DNA from: Bacillota bacterium
GTDB lineage: Bacteria > Bacillota > Sulfobacillia > Sulfobacillales > Sulfobacillaceae
Reading direction: 5' to 3'
Assembly (NCBI GenBank): GCA_021797635.1
Contig: JAJZZI010000002.1
Location: forward strand, 1 to 37,090
DNA length: 37,090 bases
This document shows positions 32,456 to 37,090 of this stretch, piece after piece. The position numbers and the translations under genes were made by a program. How positions within the stretch are numbered: position 1 is the stretch's first letter; every line of letters begins with the position of its first letter. The notes beneath the pieces are model-generated. The model ran no database searches. It was not told the DNA's origin and saw only the letters and a program-made list of their open reading frames with translations.

Positions 32456-32740
32456 GAGTGAGCTCCTCCTCGATAGCTAAACAGCCAGCGGTCCCCATGG
32501 GGCGTCGAACCTTCCGCTGGTCTGATTGTGACATAAAGTCTCCACTCTGCTCAAGCAGCGCACGTTGGTCCCTCCCGTCCTCATCTGGCACGAGACAAGG
32601 GTGCCACCGGTTTTGGCATGACCTGCAGAATAGGACGAAGACAGCGGCTAACACATGAAAACCTAAGACGCTCGTGATTTTACCTCGAAGCTCTGCGAAG
32701 AAGGGGCGCGCCAACAGCGAGCGAATGAAGTACCATAGAT

Positions 32741-33358
32741 ATGGAACGAGACTTCGTGGAATGGATGGTGCCCATGACGATGGATAAGTGGACCGTGCTC
32801 TCGCGCGAAGTCGTCGTAGATAATCGGCCATACACCTTGCTACGGCTTGATCGCTGCCGACTGCCCGCAGGCCAGGAAATTGATTATTACGTCAACGTCT
32901 ATGGGGATTGGGTAAATGCCCTAGTGCTGACGCAAAATCACCAGGTGGTGTTGCTACAACAGTATCGGCACGGGGCGGAACAGATCTTGCGAGAAATTCC
33001 TGGTGGCATGGTGGATCCCGGTGAAGATCCAGTCGACGCCGTTCGTCGCGAAGTGCGGGAAGAAACGGGCTACGCCTCAGATGCTCCCCCCATCTTGCTG
33101 GGGAAATTTTATCCCAATCCCGCTACCTCCACCAACATGGTGCATTGCTTTCTCATACAAGAAGCTAAACACGTGGGTGAGCAGCAATTGGACGCGACCG
33201 AAGACATTTCGGTGGCGGAATTCCCTTTTGAGCAGGTAGCCTCGATGATTCGCCAGGGCGAGCTGCCCCATTTATTTACGACCGCCACCTACTTCTTGGC
33301 AAAAGACTGGATCAACCAGCATAGTGGCCCGGATAGGCGAACGTCGTTCATCGAGTGA
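32741..33358 (+). CDS. NUDIX hydrolase (ADP-ribose pyrophosphatase-like)
   Basis: Hydrolyses a nucleoside diphosphate derivative, probably ADP-ribose. 205 residues with a full Nudix box GMVDPGEDPVDAVRREVR then EETGY. The preceding VVLLQQYRHGAEQILREIPGG is typical of ADP-ribose pyrophosphatases, as is the FYPNPATSTNMVHCFL element after it. The start is uncertain: ATG codons at 32741, 32765, 32774 and 32780 are in frame and none has a strong ribosome site; 32774 has GGATGGTG just upstream and may be the true one. Confidence 0.88.
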   Translation: MERDFVEWMVPMTMDKWTVLSREVVVDNRPYTLLRLDRCRLPAGQEIDYYVNVYGDWVNALVLTQNHQVVLLQQYRHGAEQILREIPGGMVDPGEDPVDAVRREVREETGYASDAPPILLGKFYPNPATSTNMVHCFLIQEAKHVGEQQLDATEDISVAEFPFEQVASMIRQGELPHLFTTATYFLAKDWINQHSGPDRRTSFIE

Positions 33359-33622
33359 ATCCTTGATACTAAAGGATAGGTGGTTCCGTAGATCGCGTCT
33401 TCGTCGGTTCATGGCAGTTTCCGGAGCTGTCCCCGGACGAGCCGCAACTCGCCATGGTGAAGCCACCCAGCCTAGGCCCGCGCTAGGGTACTGCTCATTT
33501 TTTGTGTCCGTCGGACCCTATCCCAGTCTGGCACCGACGCTGCCAAGCTTTCGCAGCCGAGCACTTCATCAACTCGTGATTTTTAGAACGGTCGGCATAA
33601 AAAGCGCGAGCCATAGCCGACC

Positions 33623-34294
33623 TCACGTTCCTGCCTGCGTCTTTTCGGACAGGCGCGAGGCGGGCACTTCATGCCTACTCGTCACGTACTTGACCCGCAA
33701 ACCGCGGATGCTTTTTTCGGGGATATACCAACGCTCTTCACCGGGACGTTTATCGTCTTCTACGCCCCCAATCACCGTCACCATAACTAACACTAAACTG
33801 CCTGCATCCACATCGTCGAGTCCGAAGTCAATCACCCGCCCGGTGACGGCTTTGCCTTCATCCATCTCGATCCAAACCCACGGAGTGGCCTCCGTGGTCA
33901 AAGGGGTTGCCCCAAATAGGTTGTACCAAATCGGATAGGGACGTAATCGACGCCCATGGGTAACTACCCGCTCCACCAGCCAACTCCATCTTCCGATGAG
34001 GGCGCTCACCCCCAAGAGGATAGCTAGCGAGACCAGGGCATTGTAGCCAATGGAAGGCGGCGTACGATTCATTTGCGAAATAATGTACAGCGGCGACAGC
34101 GGGTGCATCCAAGGAATCGTCGTGACCAGCGTCCACAAAACTAGAAGGAACGTGCTCAGTAATACCGACTGAAAAAGCAACTCAAAATCTCTCGTAGAAC
34201 GAAGGTAAATTCGCCGGCCAATCATGACCCGGATCACATACCCAGGCAAGACAAAGCCCAGAACAATCACGAGGGCCGTAAACGAGCCAATCAT
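33623..34294 (-). CDS. Membrane protein with DUF6338-like organisation
   Basis: A 223-residue protein: an N-terminal membrane segment with LPGYVIRVMIGRR, an STRDFELLFQSVLLSTFLLVLW segment, a third segment (about 85-103), and a soluble C-terminal beta-rich domain (about 140-215) with VTGRVIDFG and YIPEKSIRGLRV. This resembles DUF6338 proteins, by memory of pattern. The start overlaps the previous stop as ATGA. Role unknown. Confidence 0.6.
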   Translation of the reverse strand: MIGSFTALVIVLGFVLPGYVIRVMIGRRIYLRSTRDFELLFQSVLLSTFLLVLWTLVTTIPWMHPLSPLYIISQMNRTPPSIGYNALVSLAILLGVSALIGRWSWLVERVVTHGRRLRPYPIWYNLFGATPLTTEATPWVWIEMDEGKAVTGRVIDFGLDDVDAGSLVLVMVTVIGGVEDDKRPGEERWYIPEKSIRGLRVKYVTSRHEVPASRLSEKTQAGT

Positions 34295-34479
34295 GGACGC
34301 CCAGACGGGGTATTAGCCGAATCCTCCGTCTTGGTCGTCATGGGCTTCATGCGCGGAGCACTGGACCGTTCAAGCAGAAAGGGATTATCCTCCGGCATTT
34401 CCCCCGGCGTCAACGGAATATGGGTAAAAGATTTCTTAAGAATAGCCTCGGCCACCCTCTGAGGCAAAGCTTTGGCCAT
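34291..34479 (-). CDS. Small hypothetical protein coupled to the membrane protein
   Basis: A 62-residue hydrophilic protein, MAKALPQRVAEAILKKSFTH then a Pro/Met-rich region and a Thr/Lys/Ser-rich tail. No family is recognised. GGGAGGT lies about 6 nt before the ATG, and its TGA overlaps the next ATG, so both are probably real and cotranscribed. The open frame extends 37 codons upstream without a ribosome site. Confidence 0.6.
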   Translation of the reverse strand: MAKALPQRVAEAILKKSFTHIPLTPGEMPEDNPFLLERSSAPRMKPMTTKTEDSANTPSGRP

Positions 34480-34677
34480 GCCGCTACCTCCCTTCCCTTT
34501 GGCATTATAAGCAGGAGCGGCTGCAAGTGTCCCTATGGAGCAATTCTTGGCACTATCGATGATTCGTGCTAACCATACCCCCAGGAGCAAACTCCGAGCC
34601 CGCCGAAATCGTTTGCGTAGGTCATCCCCAACCCAGTCTAATCTTCACAGTCCTGTCGGCGCTGCGTATAACGTGCC

Positions 34678-34704
34678 ACGGCGATAGGGGTCCCCTATCG
34701 CCGT
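34678..34704. repeat. Perfect 13-bp inverted repeat
   Basis: ACGGCGATAGGGG (34678-34690) and CCCCTATCGCCGT (34692-34704) are exact inverse complements around one T. It lies 38 bp after the protease stop and could terminate its transcript, but no T tract follows on either strand; a protein-binding palindrome is the alternative. Confidence 0.75.
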
Positions 34705-34742
34705 CACAGCGTTTCGAAATCACTTATTCTATTAGCCCACGC

Positions 34743-36635
34743 CTACCCGCGATGGTAGGCCGCTAAGCTCTGGGCCAACTGGTACACATTAGGGGTCCCC
34801 AGGCCCGTCACCGGGTTCCATCCCGCTTGTGCCTGATAGTACCAGTTGTTGCCTTGGGTGATCGAGTGAAATCCACCCTGGTTGGCTACGGCGTAGAGGC
34901 TAGGATTGATCAGCCCTTGCGGTCCACCCAAAAATTGGTCGAGTAACGCCGCAATACCAGCCCACTGGGGAGCGGCAAACGACGTACCCCCCCAGCCATT
35001 GGTCCAGCCATTCGTGGGCGTGGTATACACCGAGTTCGTATCATAGATGGCATATCCGGTAAAAGGATCCGCATTCAAGGCAACATCGGGCACTCCGCGG
35101 GCGGCGCCGCTGCCCGCTGCCGTTTGCCACCAACGATAGAGCCCGTTGCCAACCGGGGAGGTCGAGGTCCATAAGGCGCTATAGCCTCCCGTGGACCCCA
35201 CCGGATAAAGATCCCGGTACCATTGAGCCTGGCTTCGCACGCCAAAGTTGGCGTAATAGGGAAGAAGGTATTGCCACCCCCAGCCTTGTTCACCTGTCAT
35301 CGCAATTTGACCGCCAGGAATGGGAATTACGCCCGTTTGACTCGATCCCGGAGCGATCGGATTCGCGTTGGGCGCCGACGAAATCATGGGCAAAGTCGTG
35401 CCCCCCGCGGCCAAAATGTCTGGGCTCGACGCGGGTGTGTCCACGGCCAGATTTCTATCCGTCGGATATCCGTCGTAGGCTCCGCTGTCTCCTGAGGCAG
35501 CGACCATCGTCATGCCCTCCGCTGCCCCCTCCATGAAGGCTTGGTTGAGAAGGTAGGCGTAGGAGAAGGGCACGAAAAATTCTGCTTCGCCCCAACTCGT
35601 CGTCATGACCTGAACCTTATCTTGAGAGGCCACCGCATCATACAAATCGATAAAACCAGGATTCGTGTTTGGCGCCTCATAGACCACAATATTCGCTCCG
35701 GGGGCCATCGCCCCCGATCGCTCCACGTCGAGGCTCGTCTCAGAACCCCCGAGGCCTTTACCGGACGCCGTCGTACTTTGGCCGTCCACTCCCACCTCGG
35801 ATAAGGATCCGGTACGCTTTATCCCATAATACTTCCAAAAGTACGCCGCATCGCTGGGCACAAATGGCGCCAAGGTGGCCACGGCGATGGTAATGCCCTG
35901 CCCCGTCACGTGCTTTTGCCACAGCGGTGACACCTGATAGGCCGTGGCCATTTGCTGAGGGGAATAGCCAACCGGTCCGCCTTGACTATCCAGACCAGAC
36001 ACGTTTTGCTGCTGCTGCATATGTGCGCTTAGTGCATTGTAGGTGGTCATGCCCGCCACCCCAGATACGAGGGCCTGCAGGTTATAGTGGACTCCGGCAT
36101 ATGGGTAGGAGGTGGGTAGCGATGGATTCTGGTCATTGGCGATGAAGGACTTGCCACCTGAGGTGTAATTGTTGATCGAGACGTTGAAGGCCTTTTCGAC
36201 ATTGCCCACGCTGCCGGTCACATTCACTCCCAAGGGATATTGCACGCGCTGGCCGTTTGCGGTCACCGGCACGATGCGATACTGTGCTAGATAATTCAAC
36301 AAGGCATCCACCTGGCTCGCCGGCGGCGCATAGGTCGATTGAAAGTCCGAGGCGGTAAGAAACTTATGAAAGTACCCGTTGCCCGGGGTTTGCGTGTCCT
36401 GGATATAGCTGGACAAGGTTGGCATATGGTTCGGCACTCTAAAATTAAATCCGACAAATAGGGTAATGGCTGCTGCAGTGTTGGCCGCTCCGTGCTTAGC
36501 GGAACGAGCCAACAACGCATGGGCGACGTTGCCGTGAAGCTGCCCGTATGGGCTGGCCGCCGCGGAACCCGACGCCAACAGCATGGGAGCCACTAATAGC
36601 GCTGCGGTACTTGCAAGAGCCACTGCTCGCTTCAT
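34743..36635 (-). CDS. Secreted S53 family (sedolisin/kumamolisin-like) serine-carboxyl protease
   Basis: Acid protease of 630 residues. A signal peptide (1 to about 27) is followed by a pro-domain of the pro-kumamolisin type (about 50-200, with YFHKFLTASDFQSTYAP) and the catalytic domain. The catalytic residues are Glu299 and Asp303 (SETSLDVE), oxyanion Asp383 (ASGDSG) and Ser552 (GGTSFAAPQWAG). The C-terminal calcium loop is GWNPVTGLGTPN, where the usual Asp is Asn607. The pro-domain is cleaved at low pH in known members, which fits an acidic habitat. GGAGGT lies 8 nt before the ATG. The gene stands alone. Confidence 0.94.
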   Translation of the reverse strand: MKRAVALASTAALLVAPMLLASGSAAASPYGQLHGNVAHALLARSAKHGAANTAAAITLFVGFNFRVPNHMPTLSSYIQDTQTPGNGYFHKFLTASDFQSTYAPPASQVDALLNYLAQYRIVPVTANGQRVQYPLGVNVTGSVGNVEKAFNVSINNYTSGGKSFIANDQNPSLPTSYPYAGVHYNLQALVSGVAGMTTYNALSAHMQQQQNVSGLDSQGGPVGYSPQQMATAYQVSPLWQKHVTGQGITIAVATLAPFVPSDAAYFWKYYGIKRTGSLSEVGVDGQSTTASGKGLGGSETSLDVERSGAMAPGANIVVYEAPNTNPGFIDLYDAVASQDKVQVMTTSWGEAEFFVPFSYAYLLNQAFMEGAAEGMTMVAASGDSGAYDGYPTDRNLAVDTPASSPDILAAGGTTLPMISSAPNANPIAPGSSQTGVIPIPGGQIAMTGEQGWGWQYLLPYYANFGVRSQAQWYRDLYPVGSTGGYSALWTSTSPVGNGLYRWWQTAAGSGAARGVPDVALNADPFTGYAIYDTNSVYTTPTNGWTNGWGGTSFAAPQWAGIAALLDQFLGGPQGLINPSLYAVANQGGFHSITQGNNWYYQAQAGWNPVTGLGTPNVYQLAQSLAAYHRG

Positions 36636-37090
36636 CTTACCGACCTCCTATCTCCTGATCACCCTGCCTTTGGCCACCAATTCAGTCATTCGCGACTTCG
36701 AAGGCAACTCCTGCTTCACCGCGCCTGAGTTCATGTTGGAACGACACTGGCAAGAACTGCTGGGCCAAGGAGTTCGCTCCCCGCTTTAGGTTTGCATGGA
36801 GCTGCAGCGCCCATTTTCATCTGATTTCATACGCGGCCCAAATACCACTTGACTAGGCATCGACTTAGCTCATCCGGTGATATCGGACGGAGCACACGCC
36901 AGCGCCTCGGAAATATTGCCAAAACCTCGTTTCAGAGCATTCGACGCCCGTTTTGTATCCAGTATTTAGCCGAACTTGGCGTTGTTTCGCATCCTCCGGG
37001 TCGATCACAAACCCCTCAATAAGCGTCTCAGAATAGTTCCATCGCTCCGCTAAAGTAGTTGCATCGTCATAGTGACTCGCCGGCACCGCG
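36636..37090. other. Region upstream of the protease, to the window edge
   Basis: 455 bp with no confidently coding gene. A minus-strand frame 36865-37086 (73 residues, GTG start at the edge, ending VCSVRYHRMS) could be the 3' part of a gene cut by the window end, but no family is recognised and no ribosome site is visible. The protease ribosome site is the only firm element; its promoter was not found. Confidence 0.4.

Noticed and set aside
32385-32831. Minus-strand open frame of 148 codons upstream of the aldo/keto reductase
   Set aside because: Overlaps the starts of two real genes and resembles no family; the 285-bp gap it covers is better read as non-coding.
33590-33622. GGTCGGC / GCCGACC inverted repeat just after the DUF6338-like stop
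   Set aside because: Only 7 bp with a 19-nt loop and no T tract; could arise by chance.
33324-33938. Plus-strand open frame of 204 codons overlapping the NUDIX end and the DUF6338-like gene
   Set aside because: Overlaps two better supported genes; Arg/Ser-rich composition and no ribosome site.
1-37090. rRNA, tRNA or riboswitch genes
   Set aside because: No cloverleaf-like sequence, rRNA segment or recognisable riboswitch leader was seen in the gaps; weak structured RNAs cannot be excluded by eye.

Overview
The window is a chromosomal segment of a moderately GC-rich, probably spore-forming and acid-adapted Gram-positive (Firmicutes-type) bacterium. The pointers are strong Shine-Dalgarno sites with many GTG/TTG starts, a DUF1540 protein, a DUF421/YetF-like protein, a 443-residue glutamine synthetase of the Bacillus GSI-alpha kind, an argCJBDGH cluster, and a secreted S53 (kumamolisin/sedolisin-like) acid protease. 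I infer a Sulfobacillus-like organism; no rRNA or tRNA gene is present to test this.

Region 1 (60-4321, minus strand) is a tight cluster: a membrane-anchored FMN-binding protein, the flavin transferase ApbE and an NqrB/RnfD-like membrane protein, followed by an asparagine synthetase. The first three form a compact extracytoplasmic flavin electron-transfer module. Region 2 (4426-7469, plus strand) is a nicotinamidase with a clear promoter, then a DUF58 protein and a multi-pass membrane protein, without the usual MoxR ATPase or transglutaminase partners.

Region 3 (7472-10844) has moaE and moaD on the minus strand, about 2.7 kb apart. Between them is a plus-strand conserved hypothetical gene that carries two apparent frameshifts and is split near its 3' end by an apparently intact IS607-family element (serine recombinase TnpA plus TnpB). 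Reading frame and homology-like continuity across the element place the insertion at a GG dinucleotide. Region 4 (10879-18404) starts with an L,D-transpeptidase that overlaps lgt tail to tail by 113 bp. A long minus-strand run follows: 3-hydroxyisobutyrate-dehydrogenase-like, HAD phosphatase, UPF0173 metallo-hydrolase, Cas4-like Fe-S nuclease, OsmC, a small hydrophilic protein, ychF, hemL and lgt, many of them translationally coupled.

Region 5 (18675-27202) holds a DUF1540 protein and then glnA with the arginine operon argC-J-B-D-G-H, all minus strand. The operon starts at a good sigma-A-type promoter between glnA and argC that contains an inverted repeat, and ends at a strong hairpin terminator. 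Together these genes make glutamine and carry glutamate through acetylated intermediates to ornithine, then citrulline to arginine; argF and carAB are not in the window.

Region 6 (27319-37090) is a loose assortment: a DUF421 protein, a homologue of cyanobacterial acyl-ACP reductase, a secreted isochorismatase-fold protein without its catalytic cysteine, an alkaline-phosphatase-superfamily phosphodiesterase, an aldo/keto reductase, a NUDIX hydrolase, a coupled pair (62-residue protein and DUF6338-like membrane protein), and the secreted S53 protease. The most unusual observations are the IS607 insertion with its predicted TnpB guide, the minimal flavinylation operon, the acyl-ACP-reductase homologue, the nucleophile-less secreted isochorismatase and the arg promoter palindrome.
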